Shown: piece after piece, positions 13,020-24,580 of the stretch
Layout: each line of letters begins with the position of its first letter
Numbering within the stretch: position 1 is the first letter of the stretch
Source: Macrobrachium rosenbergii
Taxonomy: Eukaryota; Arthropoda; Malacostraca; Decapoda; Palaemonidae
Reading direction: 5' to 3'
Assembly (NCBI RefSeq): GCF_040412425.1
Contig: NC_089743.1
Span: 89,200,971 to 89,264,970, forward strand
DNA: 64,000 nucleotides
Notes under the pieces: model-generated
What the model was told of the DNA's origin: nothing
The model's database searches: none
The model's input: the letters and a program-made list of their open reading frames with translations, nothing else
Position numbers and translations under genes: made by a program

Positions 13020-13800
13020 TAACTGTGAAAAGAAGTCCTGGGAAGTCTGCTGGAAAAGAAGTCCTTGGAAATCTAAAAAAAAAAAAAAGAAGTCCGGGGA
13101 AATTTAATAAAACAGGTCCTAGAAAATTTAATAGAATAGAAGTCCTGGGAAATCTAAAAGAAAAGAAGTCCTGGGAAATTTATTAGAAGTCCTAGGAAAT
13201 CTAACAGGAGAGAAGTCCGGGGAAATCTAAAAGAAAGGAAGTCCTGGGAAATCTGAAAGAAAAATCTAACAGAAGTCCTGGGAAATCTAAAAGAAAAGTC
13301 CGGGTAAATCTAAAAGCAAGGAAGTCCTGGGAAATCTAAGAGAAAAGTCCGGGTAAATCTAAAAGAAAGGAAGTCCTGGGAATTCTAACAGAAGAAAAGT
13401 CCGGGCATATCTAAAAGAAAGGTCCTGGGAAATCTAACAGAAGAAAAGTCCGCGTAAATCTAAAAGAAAGGAAGTCCTGGGAAATCTAACAGAAGAAAAG
13501 TCCGGGTAAATCTAAAAGAAAGGAAGTCCTGGGAAATCTAACAGAAGAAAAGTCCGCGTAAATCTAAAAGAGAGGAAGTCCTGGGAAACCTAATAGAAGA
13601 AAAGAAGTCCGGGTAAATCTAAAAGCAGAGAAGTCCTGGGAAATCTAAAAGAAAAGTCCGGGTAAATCTAAACGAAAGGAAGTCCTGGGAAATCTAGAAG
13701 AAAAGTCCGGATAAATCTAAAAGGAAGTCCTGGGAAATCTGATAAAAAAGAAATCCTGGGAAATCTAACAGAAAAGAAATCCTGAGATACAGGGTAACAA
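13020..13800. repeat. Minisatellite with alternating ~25-bp half-units
   Basis: Two related half-units alternate: type 1, AAGTCCTGGGAAATCTAA, and type 2, AAAGTCCGGGTAAATCTAAA, each followed by an A/G-rich AGAAAG/CAGAAG linker. Together they form an about 50-bp higher-order dimer over most of 13200-13740. The edges hold single degenerate type 1 units. The poly(A)-containing copies near 13075-13090 mark the left edge. Confidence 0.92.
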
Positions 13801-14155
13801 GACGAAATCCTTCGATACAGGATGTCAGGGATACCATCAAGTACAGTCATCTAGAGATGAGCGCAAATTAGAATGAGCAAAGAATTGAAGCGTAGAAAAT
13901 AAAGTTAAACTCAGATCAAGGAGAGAGAGAGAGAATATTCGGACAAACAAACTGTTGATATTGGCAAAGCCATATATTCAGGGAGTGGCTATTGGTGTTA
14001 ACGTATTCGCCTGAATGATAAGTGAACCATCGATGGGTCAGAAGAGGAAAATACCCATCAAGAAGGAAAAATGGGTCAGTGATAACATACAAGTATTGGT
14101 CAGAACATTTTCGTGGGGTCATCAATAATGGATATGAAGGGGAGAATCAGTAATT
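13801..14155. other. Unassigned sequence
   Basis: Short GA-rich stretch at 13921-13934; nothing else recognised. Confidence 0.5.
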
Positions 14156-14375
14156 AATAAAGGCCAAGTGTTGGGGCCTGTGAGGCCATTCAGCACTGAA
14201 CATAATTGTTGAAACAATTGTCATGAGAGGGTGGAATGTAAGATGGAAGAGAAAGAATATGAATGGAGGTATAGTAAAAGGAATGAAAGAGGCCGAAGGG
14301 AAACTGCAAAGCCCTAACGTTATGCCTACAATGCACGTGAGGTGCACTGACTGCGCTACCCACCTACCGGGTAAA
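14156..14375 (-). repeat. SINE-like dispersed repeat, family A, copy 2
   Basis: Reverse orientation relative to copy 1. It starts AAAGGCCAAGTGTTGGGGCC and ends at CTACCCACCTACCGGG, with the GGTGCACTG and TACAATGCACGTGAG blocks conserved. It is shorter than the others (about 220 bp), lacking part of the middle. Confidence 0.75.
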
Positions 14376-14920
14376 GAAACGTAGGGAATAGAAAACGTTA
14401 GGTTATGAAGGAGTCACTAAAGAGATTATTTAAAATGAAACTGAAAAGGCACGCCGCATACTAACTATTTTGCAGAATATGGAATGAAGAAACAAAGTCT
14501 GAATTGGGAACTGGAAGTTATAGCTAAGATAACCCCCGCCCCCCAAAAAAAGGGCTACTTTACAGAATGCGGTAATTATAATCATTGCACTTACTTCAGT
14601 TGTAAAATAAATACTCAGCACACTTATTCTCAGAAGTTTTAGGCAAGAAACTGATAAAAGCTTAGAGATGAACAAGCTTGATTTAAAAACAGGAGTTGCA
14701 CAGATCAAATATTTGTGTAAAGACGCATTATATAGCTGTGTATGGCATCTAATTCCATTCCGTTGGCTTTTGTTGCTTATTAGAAGGTATCTGACAGCGT
14801 TCACAGACCAGCAATACGAAAAGGTCCTGCACTCCTATACATTCCTGTGAAATATGGAAAACTACTTAAAGTTGTCCCTGAACGAAGCACATGTAAAACT
14901 ACTAAAGGGAATTTGCAGTA
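14376..14920. other. Unassigned sequence, possibly the 5' part of a LINE remnant
   Basis: Immediately upstream of a decayed reverse transcriptase. A 60-codon plus-strand frame (14668-14850) could be older LINE sequence, but no motif confirms it. A C/A homopolymer pair (CCCCCGCCCCCCAAAAAAA) lies near 14526-14550. Confidence 0.4.
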
Positions 14921-15637
14921 ATTAGTGGGGTGCTGCAAGGGCCTGTTATTTCACCATTACTATTTTCTTTTCTTTCCTCTTATAGATTTTATAAAAAAAA
15001 TAAAAAAAGTGGTCGGGTAACAACAGAAACGTGTCAGATTTATGATAAGGAGATGATACCGTTTTAATCAGCAAAACACAACACGATTTGCAAATTTTGC
15101 TTAATAGAATGGGACCCAAAATAAATCTAAGAAAAACATGCGTATTGAGGGCAGCTTATGCACAGGGATGAAATAAAATTAGATTGAGAAAGGATCAGTG
15201 ATTTTGATTCTCAAAAACCAAGGAACAATGCTATCCAATACAGGTCATTATGAGTTAATTAAAGACTAAAAAATGAAAATCAAACAGTAGGCTGACTGAA
15301 TAAGATTTGGGACTCTGAAGAATAAAAAATGCACAAACAATTACAGTAGGCCTATATCTAAAAGATTTTATCCATTCGAGACTAAAGCTTTAATAAGAAC
15401 ATTGGGAGTCAAGTGCAGGATAGAATTAGTATGACGCCATGAGAGAAATGACCAAAGTTTCATATGTAATGGCACTATAAGAGCTGGACAACCTAGACCT
15501 ACTTGGATGAAGAGTACGAGAAGTGAAGCCGGAGATAAAAGGGAATAGGTGGAGGAAGTAGCACAGACAAGACACGTGAGGCGGCATTTCACAGAAAACG
15601 GCGTTGGAGGCGGTGATGATGATGATGATGATGATCA
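14921..15637 (+). pseudogene. Decayed LINE reverse transcriptase with (GAT)n tail
   Basis: The reading frames are heavily broken, but two reverse-transcriptase landmarks are readable on the plus strand. The first is GVLQGPVISPLLF (about 14927-14965), the 'G-x-x-QG-x-x-x-SPLLF' block of non-LTR reverse transcriptases. The second is GDDTVLISKTQHDLQ (about 15051-15095), the remains of the catalytic (F/Y)ADD region followed by the usual 'TVLIS.T..DLQ.LL..M' helix. These lie in different frames, so there have been indels. The sequence ends in a (GAT)n run (about 15614-15636), a tail typical of RTE-type LINEs. I infer an old, 5'-truncated, inactive RTE-like insertion. The exact clade is uncertain. 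Confidence 0.6.
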
Positions 15638-17039
15638 ATAAGGAAAGATAATTTGGGATAATCCGGTCACAAGCTGAAATTCCATACCTAAATAAAGGAA
15701 GGGTAACCATACTATTACTGTTACAAAACACGTATAAAAATGTTGATTAGTTTCTATGCTTATATCTATCAATTAATTTTACAGTTATAAAAGCATCAAG
15801 TTTAAAAAACTTAATTCTTAAGGTTAAAATACCATTTTAGTAAAGTAAGAAACAAAGATGTTCCTTTAAACTGTGGCGTTGCAGGAAGCAAGGTCCATAT
15901 ATATATATATATATATATATATTGGAAGATACAAATAGAGTTTTTATGATACCGAACGCACAAAATCTTCACATACCATTTGTATGGCCATAAAAGTGAA
16001 AACCTCACCATCTGTACAGTTAACAAAAGAGAGAGCCTTTCAATTAAGGTACAGTGGCCATAGAATCTAATTTACTGCTTTTCTCCTGTGACAAGGAAGG
16101 CCAGGAATTCCTAGAGTTTGTTGGTTAAAGGCAGGAAAGGGTGCTCACTGCCCTCGAGTTAAGGAATTCCTCGTAGGTAGGTCAGGGAACCCGGTTTAGC
16201 CTAACGTCCGCCGCAATCTGGGACAGCCGACACTGAATGTGGGAGAAATTCTCATTCGGTGCGCTCATGCCACTGTAATTTACGTTTGTTTTTCCTTAAG
16301 CAGTCTCTGTTCCTACTTGGTTTTATATTAAGAGCAAAGGAAACAGACGATAAACATTAATATCACTTTCTACAAGAAAAAAGCGACTGATTAAGTCCGT
16401 GCTGCCTGTGGTTCCCGCAATATTAATGACCAACTAATCTTACGCGTGCGATGTGAGCGTTATGGGGATACCTGTAATAGAAAGTGTGTTAGTATCTGAA
16501 GGAGAAAATTAGAGTTGGGTAAACCGAAAGATTCTCGATACTGGACTTCCTTCCTACTGAGCTCGCGCGCGTGCGCACCCTTAACTCCACGTGCCACCGT
16601 CTAGGGTTCATTCACCAAGATTCCTTACTACACTTTTGGTGTTGTGAAGCAATGCAACACTAACATAGCTGGTGATCTTTGCGGTTTCACGAAATGGAGT
16701 ATTTTATGCTAAATGGAAAGATTTATTTGCTATGAATTTATCGCTAGGATACTTGAGCAGCAACAAGTCTAGGCAACACCCATGTAAAACCTTGCATTCG
16801 CCCACTTTACATTTCCGTGACAGTGTTGACACTTTCCAAGAGTCTGGGATTAATTAATATTAAATAAAGAGCCTGGGATTAACTAATATTAAATAATTAA
16901 GGCGTCAGACAGCACTATGTATTTGCAGAGAATCCAGAACAGACAAGTTCATCACGAGTAATTTTTAATAGTTCCTTCTGCCTGCTTAATTTTACATTTA
17001 TCTCACGATGTTTTTGTGGATAAAGTATCTCCTTTCACA

Positions 17040-17040
<1 letters not shown>
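15638..17040. other. Unassigned sequence
   Basis: Contains a short AT array (15898-15922). Around 16846-16900 there is a two-copy direct repeat of GGGATTAA(T/C)TAATATTAAAT. No gene was recognised; the GCGCGCGTGCGC stretch near 16563 is a short alternating purine-pyrimidine run. Confidence 0.5.

Positions 17041-17131
<91 letters not shown>
17041..17131. repeat. (AT)n microsatellite
   Basis: About 45 uninterrupted AT units. Confidence 0.97.
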
Positions 17132-17133
<2 letters not shown>

Positions 17134-18084
17134 CAGTTCAGAAACAACACCAAGCAAATCAGTAAGAGAAAGAAATTAATATTTCAACAAGAAAGTATCA
17201 CTGCGACCTACCGCTAGAAAATAAATAGACCGATGATATCTGCCGAGTTAGTCTTGTGTACTCGTATATCCTTAGAGTAAGTCGCCACGAAACACCCACT
17301 GAACAGTTTTTAAAATATTGCAGTTTTTTCGGAGAATCACAAATATAAACAGAAGACGGTAAACACGTTATTGTCACCAATTGAATGTTCTTCTCTAGAT
17401 CTTGGTTGCACCAACCTCCGAGCGGGAATTTGGAAGGAAGACGCTGGAAGCATGGTGGAGAGAAGTCCCGCGGAAAGATGCCAGACACCACTGTACACAA
17501 TTATTTTATTATCTAGGTCGGTTATTATCGTCGCGCTTTTATGTTTACGTATACCGTAGTCGTGGGTTCAATAAACAATTATGCGATAAGGTTACGGGTA
17601 ACGTAAAGGAAAGCAGTAAATAGTACATCATCGACGGAAACCGTTAAGTGTTTGGTATAAGATAATTTAGTATACGCCCGTGATATTTACAAAAACATAC
17701 ATGCATCATACATACATACATACGTATATATATGAATAGACAGTTAGATAGATGGATAGATAAACAGATAGATGGATATATAATGCCAAGCCAGGGCACG
17801 CAACAGAGGCGAGGAATCCATTGGGCCACTGGGTCACCTCAGACACGTCACATGACTTGCACAAAGTTCAAAAGTAGTGAACTGATTGCACTAAACAACT
17901 ACTTCCTGTTTTACATGCTTTGTCAATTGCTAAGCCTTCCACTTTCTGTCGAAAAACATACGTTTCCGTAAAATTGCGACTAGAAACTTTACAGAGTTGG
18001 CACACAGATAATGACTAAATTATACACTGATAAACAATGGTGTATAATTGGAATTACTTACCCGGGTTTCGGAGGATAGCTATT

Positions 18085-18087
<3 letters not shown>
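17132..18087. other. Unassigned sequence
   Basis: Small CATA and GATA/GATG tetranucleotide runs (about 17700-17780). Open frames of up to 100 codons lack recognisable motifs. Confidence 0.5.

Positions 18088-18119
<32 letters not shown>
18088..18119. repeat. (AC)n microsatellite
   Basis: About 16 AC units. Confidence 0.95.
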
Positions 18120-18121
<2 letters not shown>

Positions 18122-18549
18122 ACTTTTTACCGCGAATGACGAACAATATCATAAGCTGCTGCAATAAAGGACGGTAGAAATTGATTTATTAACATGTGTC
18201 TTGCTATAGGAAGAGCACGACATAGATTTGATGATGTAGTGTTGTACGATATGAGACTAATGAGTAGAAAGCAAAGACGCCCTTCTCCGCCCTCCTAATA
18301 CCTACTGTAGTCGACTAAACATCGAATATCTACCATTGCTTAGGTCAACTAGAGCGAGTTTAGATAGTTACGTTCTCGACAGAAGTTTTCTAGGATTAAT
18401 ATTTCTTGGGGGTCATTATCGTTATGATATTTCTAAGTCTTTTGTTTGTGTTTTTACGGCAATCCCCAACGGGCTTGTACTGTACCAAGCACTCCGCAAA
18501 GGTGGATACATACCGGGTTAAAACTCGTCGGTGTCACTCTCTTGAAAGA

Positions 18550-18552
<3 letters not shown>
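18120..18552. other. Unassigned sequence
   Basis: Nothing recognised. Confidence 0.5.

Positions 18553-18620
<68 letters not shown>
18553..18620. repeat. (AT)n microsatellite
   Basis: About 34 AT units. Confidence 0.97.
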
Positions 18621-18624
<4 letters not shown>

Positions 18625-19700
18625 CATTTGCATTTATTTCTATAATTCTCTAGTTGATTATCGTTTCAAAATATTAGACTAAACACAGTGCGAGCTATAT
18701 ACAAAACAAGAATCAGTACTTCCATAGGGATCAACATAAATAATTATGAAATACGTGTTTGCCCGTCCTCGCAATCAACTGCGAAAACCTGATTTTCCTG
18801 ACAGACAGTAACGGGAACTGGCAATGGCCTTTGCTGACGCAATGAGCATTGTTGGCAGACTTGCACTAGTGTGTTTGTTTTGATTTGTAGTTAATGAATG
18901 ATATATTTTGTTTCCATGATTGTTGCGTCGGCGTTGAAGTGTGATAAGATTGTTACTGAATGTTGAAGACATTTATAGTACTTAATGGAACTAGACACGT
19001 ATTATTTCTGTACAGAGGTTTTCCTAAAGAGCAGATTTGAAATAAATGATCAGATGCAGTTCATAAGTGGAAATTACGTTATTTAATCCTGTGTCGCTTT
19101 TCGAAGCAGTACTTTATTTCTGCTCATTACATACCGGACCTTCTTCTACTGCATTGCCCTTGACTGCCTACTTTTACAGCTTGAAGCGCGAAAATATGGT
19201 TATCTGTAATAGAATGAAACAGTCTGGAATATGAAACAGAGAAAGACTAACAGAAAAAATGTTAAGTACCTACTTTTAAAAAAACGATAAAGATAAGATA
19301 AATAGTCGTATGAGAATGCAATATATAATATAAGAAGAGAGATGACTAGTTGCTTGGATGGGAAAAATACAGGGAAATATGCTCACGCGCGCCTACGGAT
19401 GGAAATGATAATACACAAAAGTGGTAGACCTATTATATTAGGCTGAATTAGACCAACATACACAAAAGTCGTAATAACTCTGCACATGGCAAGCGTAAAT
19501 AATCATGTTAACTTAACGCCTTTCGCCTGTACCCAAATCATATTAGTAAACACATCCTATAGAAGGAATGAAATCAGTGTGAATAACAGTATATGTTAGG
19601 GCTGTTACGGGTAAACAATGATAATTAAGAATTTACGAACTCATGCGATGTGAAATGAAACAAAAGAGAGAAAACATGAAGAAAATAACTGAGAAATATC
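18621..19700. other. Unassigned sequence
   Basis: No gene or repeat family recognised. TAGACCTATTATATTAGG-type AT-rich motifs occur but show no structure. Confidence 0.5.
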
Positions 19701-19768
19701 GATGACCGTTTACATCAATGCTTGCAATTTATTGTTATCAATTGCAAGCATTTATGTAAACGGTCATC
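19701..19768. repeat. 29-bp inverted repeat (stem-loop) with one mismatch
   Basis: Left arm 19701-19729 (GATGACCGTTTACATCAATG...) and right arm 19740-19768 pair with a single C/T mismatch at the 16th base, round a 10-base loop TATTGTTATC. The size (68 nt) is that of a short hairpin RNA precursor, but the sequence alone cannot distinguish that from a small palindromic DNA element. Confidence 0.93.
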
Positions 19769-20086
19769 TATACTAAAGGCATTTTATTTATGAGTTTTCT
19801 CTATTCTGTTTCAATTCACTTCGCCTGCGTTCAGAAATTCGTAATCATCACTGTTTATCTATGATATATACAGTAATTGAACACATCAGTCAACAATGAA
19901 TCCGGCTCTTGCTGAGAGTTGCTGTTTCCATAAATCAAAAGTAATTTGGTTATACTGAATTAGGGAAGAGTTGAAGTAAGAAATAAAGGGAGAATGTTGA
20001 CTCTCAACCCAAATTATATCTGGCCACCTTTGATATTGAAGGGAAATTACGATTTTTGATACATAGAATGGTAACTGTGAAGTTAA
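19769..20086. other. Unassigned sequence
   Basis: Nothing recognised. Confidence 0.5.
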
Positions 20087-20362
20087 GTATACCTTAGTTT
20101 AACTAGGCCACTGAGCTGATTAACAGCTCTCCTAGGGCTGGCCCGAAGGATTAGACTTAGTTTACTTGACTGAGAACCAATTGGTTACTTAGCAACGGGA
20201 CCTACAGCCTATTGTGGAATCCGAACCACATTATACCGAGAAGTGAATTTCTGTCACCAGAAATAAATTCCTCTAATTCTTCATTGGCCGGCCGGAGAAT
20301 CGAGCGCGGGCCCAGCACAGTGCTAGCCGAGAACGATATCGACCCGTCCAATGAGGAACTAT
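20087..20362 (-). repeat. tRNA-derived SINE, family B, copy 1
   Basis: Full-length or nearly full-length copy, reverse orientation relative to 48604-48885. Shared blocks in plus-strand order are TATACCTTAGTTTAAC, CACTGAGCTGATTAACAGCT, TAGGGCTGGCCCGAAGGATT, CAACGGGACCTACAGC, TGTGGAATCCGAACCACATT, AGAAATAAATTCCTCTAATT and GGCCGGCCGGAGAATCGAGC. The tRNA-like head is at its right end, where TCCGGC/GAATCGAGCGCGGGC carries the reverse of the B box. Confidence 0.85.
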
Positions 20363-20459
20363 GGTAACTGTGAAACTATAGTTATATGCACTGGAAGTAA
20401 CTATTACAAAAATAAAGGCGATAGACCATGAAACCAAGATTTATCATTTGGGTCTTTCA

Positions 20460-20483
20460 GAGAAAGAGAGAGAGAGAGAGAGG
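20460..20483. repeat. (AG)n microsatellite
   Basis: Short AG run of about 11 units. Confidence 0.9.
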
Positions 20484-20784
20484 GAATCTTTACATCATAG
20501 AAGTACTATGTCTTAGAATGCCTATTTTAAGTAGATGACCCAGAGGGACGAACAAAACCTGCTGCCCTTTTGTAGCCTGAGCCCGAGGAGGGAAATGATA
20601 AAAATCAGGAAATCACAAGCAGGAAGAGAGTTCCGAAGCACTGCAGGAGAGGAATGCAAACATTCACTGAGCCCTGTATTAGAGGTAGAATTTTGAAGCC
20701 TTTGATTTATGGCTGCCGTTTCGTTAATCATATTCTAATTCAACTTCTCTTTAGCGCGAAGCAAACTTCAATTATATTACTCTT

Positions 20785-21120
20785 TTTTAGTTTTCTGTAA
20801 AAGAAAACTATTGAGATGGCTTTGTCTGTCCGTCCGCACGTTTTCTGTCCGCCCTCAGATATCAAAAACTACTAAGGCTAGAGGGCTGCAAATTGGTATG
20901 TTGATCATCAACCCTCCAATCATCAAACATAACAAATTGCAGCCCTCTAGCCTCAGTAGTTTTTATTTTGTTTAAGGTTAAAGTTAGCCATAATCGTGCG
21001 TCTGGCAACGATATAGGACAGGCCGTGGCTGAAAGTTTCATGGGCCGCGGCTCATACAGCATTATATGCTGAACAGAAAGCTCGATTGCGCCGAAGAAAC
21101 TCCGGCGCATTTCTTACTTG
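20785..21120 (+). mobile_element. Hairpin-containing non-autonomous element, copy 1
   Basis: One of three copies here (others 22350-22738 and, inverted, 26884-27276). It begins TTTTAGTTTTCTGTAAAAGA with a small terminal palindrome GTTTTCTGTAAAAGAAAAC. It then has a CTGTCCGTCC run and TTTTCTGTCCGCCCTCAGAT. A large internal hairpin follows: AAAAACTACTAAGGCTAGAG...AATTG at 20864-20895 pairs with CAATTTGCAG-type sequence and CTCTAGCCTCAGTAGTTTTT at about 20933-20965. A GTGCGTCTGGCAACG...CGTGGCTGAAAGTTTCATGG body and a GGCGCATTTCTTACTTG end complete it. It has no coding capacity. I infer a MITE-like or similar non-autonomous element; neither long terminal inverted repeats nor a target duplication is clear. 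Confidence 0.75.
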
Positions 21121-21224
21121 TTTATTATGTGGTAGATGGGAAAAGGAAGTATGCACTTCCTAAACTAAATACTTTTAACCATTTACAAGTAGAAATGACA
21201 TAGAAAACTCAATCGGCGACTCTA

Positions 21225-21467
21225 CTTCAACGGTAAGCACTCTGGAACCCCTATCGTTCTTTTTACTGTACCTCCATTCGAATTCGTATTCTCTTTCCAC
21301 CATCGTACTTTCCACCCTCTAACTACAATAGTCTCATAGCACAACTGTGAGGTTTTCCTATTGTTACAACTTTAAGACCTTTTTACTCTTAGATTCCCTT
21401 CAAGCGCTGAATGGCTTCGTACGTCTTAGTGCTTGGTCTATAGCCTAAATTTTATATTAAATTCCAC
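21225..21467 (+). repeat. SINE-like dispersed repeat, family A, copy 3
   Basis: Same orientation as copy 1: TCTTTTTACTGTACCTCCATT, TCATAGCACAACTGTGAGG, the CGCTGAATGGCTTCGTACG block, and a TAAATTTTATATTAAATTCC tail. It is 5'-truncated, since the head and the GCCCCTAGCTGCAACC block are missing. Confidence 0.75.
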
Positions 21468-22349
21468 TCCGAGAAGGGACGAATGGTAGCGTTCCGTAAA
21501 AGCCAATAAGTCTCTGTTACCTAAGCAAGGTATCAGCTTCTTAGTACTTAGTCTACAGTTGTGGGTCTCAGCCGGGAGAAAGATCGAAGATGCATTCCAT
21601 CCAAACAGGATTGTCGCACTGTTCGTAAGAAAATCTTATCAACTTTCTCGTAACCATCCAGTTTTATACCCGCCAGGCTCTTTGCAAGTAATTCAAGCAA
21701 GCGAAGGTGTGCAAAAAACTGACCCGTTTGAGCAACAGTGCGGCGAGTGTATGTAGACTTAGATATGGCTGCCGTGGCATTCTCATGCGCATGCGTACAC
21801 GACGGTTTTAAACTAGTTTCGCTGGAGACCTAATTTTGTCATTAAGCCGTCATTACGTTCAAGTTTTTGAAAAGTTAGGCGAACTTAACGTTATTTTGTA
21901 TCTCGGGACTGGCGTGTTTAATGGAACCCTACTTCTTTGCGTGGTGGGCGAGTGTTAAGGGGCTGATTAAGCTGGAGATATACAGTGTAGTATTACCAGT
22001 GAGAAACTAAAGGAAATGTGTAATAAAACAAGTGAGTTCCCATAACTGTTGTTTTCAAGGAAAGCAACTTCAGATTGATGCGCAAATGTGAAAGAAATAA
22101 AAACAAGACAAGTAGAGCGAGATGATATGCATGGTGAATAAAATAAGATAAACTGGCAAACGGTGAATATACATACATACACCCATATATACACATACCT
22201 AAGTATATATACATATGTATACAGTACACGTGTGTGTGTGTTTGTTATGTATAAAACTTAAACAGTAATGAAATTTATGAAACTAAAACAATAATAAATG
22301 ACCTTTTGAAGCAATAGTACTATAGTCTCTCTTGAAGTAGTGGTGCTAC
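21468..22349. other. Unassigned sequence
   Basis: A short CATA/TGTG-rich patch at 22170-22245. No gene was recognised. Confidence 0.5.
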
Positions 22350-22738
22350 TTTTAGTTGTCTGTAAAAGAAAGCTACTGAAATGGCTATTTGTCTGTCTGT
22401 CCGTACTTTTTCTGTCCGCCCTCAGATCTTAAAAACTACTGAGGTTAGAGGGCTGCAAACTGGTATGTTGATCATTCACCTTCCAATCATCAAGCATACC
22501 AAATTGCAGCCCTCTAACCTCAGTAGTTTTTATTTTATTTGCGTTTAAAGTTAGTCATGATTGTGCGTCTGGCACCGCTATAAGTGCCAACAACACAGGC
22601 CACCACCGGGCCGTGGCTGAAAGTTTCATGAGCTGCAGCTGAGAGTTTCATGGGCCGTGGCTGAGAGTTTCATAGAGCATTGTATGCTGTACAGAAAACT
22701 CGATTGCTCAGGAGAAACTTCGGCGCATTTTTTACTTG
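22350..22738 (+). mobile_element. Hairpin-containing non-autonomous element, copy 2
   Basis: Longer than copy 1: it retains a CACCGCTATAAGTGCCAAC, CACAGGCCACCACCGGGCCG segment and a duplicated TGAGAGTTTCATGGGC(C) unit. The internal hairpin arms (AAAAACTACTGAGGTTAGAG... and ...CTCTAACCTCAGTAGTTTTT) carry the compensating G/A to C/T change relative to copy 1, so pairing is kept. It ends GGCGCATTTTTTACTTGTT. Confidence 0.8.
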
Positions 22739-23179
22739 TTGTTCTTGCAGTCACTGAAGATGATAGCCAAAATTCTCCTCTTGGAATAGTTTATGGCAGA
22801 TGGACCAACAGGATATTTTTGTTATAATGTAAGTCAGTTTTAATTGTTGGTAAAAAGTAAACCACAACTTTGTACAGTTTTATCTAAAAGATAAAGAATC
22901 CAGGAGGCTGCTTTACATACAATATTCTTCTAATCATGAGGATAGAAAAGATCTGAACAGTGAATTTATTACCATAATCTCTATAGATATAAGGAGCCTT
23001 GCAAACAATATCCAGCTACATCCTCATAAGAGGACTGTGATAAAGAGAGCCTGAAATCAAAGGTAATAATATATTTGCATATATTCAGATTGATAAAGTA
23101 TAGTGTAACCGATGGATAGTGAATCACTGACTTGGAAAATCGGTTGACTGATTAAGACTTAGTTTTGCAGGAGAAAAGA
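22739..23179. other. Unassigned sequence, possibly eroded LINE
   Basis: Lies downstream (on the minus strand) of the reverse-transcriptase remnant at 23180-23420. It could be its decayed 3' part, but no motif is readable. Confidence 0.35.
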
Positions 23180-23420
23180 TTAATATCTCGATTGACTAAA
23201 CAATTCAATAACCCCTGCTAGGTCTCTCTCAATGGCTTGAGGCTTTATTTTGTGAGCACAAATAACAGCAACAAGTATTGCATCATCTGCACACTGTATT
23301 ATTATTCATTTCGTGATTCTAATCAAGTCTCCAGTAAGGTCTGCAAACATTGCATACCCAAGAATGTTACCCTACGGAGCTAAAAAATTGGTGTAGTGAT
23401 CTCCACTGAAACTTGCTTTG
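23180..23420 (-). pseudogene. Decayed non-LTR reverse transcriptase fragment (Jockey/I-like)
   Basis: On the minus strand, about 23300-23200, the frame reads QCADDAILVAVICAHKI followed by an AIERDLAGVIELF-like stretch. This fits the catalytic YADD region and the downstream 'S(L)NRDL..I..W' helix of Jockey/I-type LINEs. Upstream (about 23390-23320), GNILGYAMFADLTGDLI is compatible with the preceding 'GSVLGPLLF...' block. The catalytic aspartate pair DD is present, but Y is replaced by C and an in-frame stop precedes it. I judge it an ancient inactive fragment; the call rests on a short match. Confidence 0.4.
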
Positions 23421-24580
23421 AAGCAGTGTCACTGCATTCACAGCTGCTGAATCAGATTAACTGTATTCGGATAAAGTTTTGGATTTTACCTTTCCTTTCT
23501 AAGCAGACCCATCGAGTTTCTGAAGACTTTTCCGACTCATTCAGTGGGGAGCAGAGACTTATGTTTGCATAGATGCAGAGCGTAATTGCTCTGAACTCGA
23601 GATAAAGGTGTGAAATACTCTTAGACAGCGGAAAAAGACAAGGTTTGCTTGCTCAGTCTCTTGAAAAACCAGGTTCAAAAAGTGTGTATTACTGCACAAA
23701 AAGTCTAGCCAATTAAGTGGAAGGTCCTAAATAAACTGCAGTTTTTTTGTAATCTTGGACCTGTTTGCTGACCATTCATAAAATTACACATGCGTTTGCT
23801 GCAGAATTCGTACATTTCAGCACCTTCCGCTGATATTCCATATATTTCTGTGAACGTTCTTGTGGCACTTTTGGGTAAATATTAGTTGACTGGCACTGAC
23901 AGACTTTTAACTGGACGTTTCATTGTATCTCATTGTGTCATATAGGTTTGACTTCCTACCACTAAAGGGGCCATGGAGAAGTTATATTCGTACATAATAC
24001 AGTTAGATATCTATTAATTTTGATAATTCTTTATATACTTTAATGATGGAAATCCCTCATTAAAAAAATGTAATAAAAAACCAAACTTGTTTTCATTCTA
24101 TCAAGATGTGGCATAAGTGTCTCGAACTTAGTGATATCCGTGACGTGTGCGCATGAGCAGTTGCGCAGAGACGTAAGTGTTTTTAGAAGATTCCAGCATC
24201 GTTAGTCGTCGAGAGGAGAAAGGAAATTTTAGCTGCCCTTGCTTTACTTTTGATATATAGTGTTTCATCTTTGTGTAGAAGCTATACATTTTTCTTAGTT
24301 CGTACTGAACACATTGCCATGATAGTTCATTAAGTTTTTCGTATTTCTACCATACTGTGACAGCGAAGAACCAAGAACTATTATGACAATGTTTATGTAA
24401 ATTTTGACATGTTATGCATGCACTTGGTTGCCATCATAGCATCGTATGTAGGATTAGAAAATAGAAAATATTCTTCCATTAGTTGTTATGAAAATGCAAG
24501 TCTTTGGTAATGTCACTCACTACACGAACGGCAAGCCAGGCTAACTGTGAAGAGTCAAGTTAAGTAAAGTCAAAGTGCAG
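23421..24580. other. Unassigned sequence
   Basis: No gene or repeat family recognised. The first part may be the 5' side of the LINE fragment. Confidence 0.45.

Noticed and set aside
22160..22245. Promoter-like TATA-rich patch
   Set aside because: AT/AC-rich microsatellite remnant with no gene downstream on either strand.
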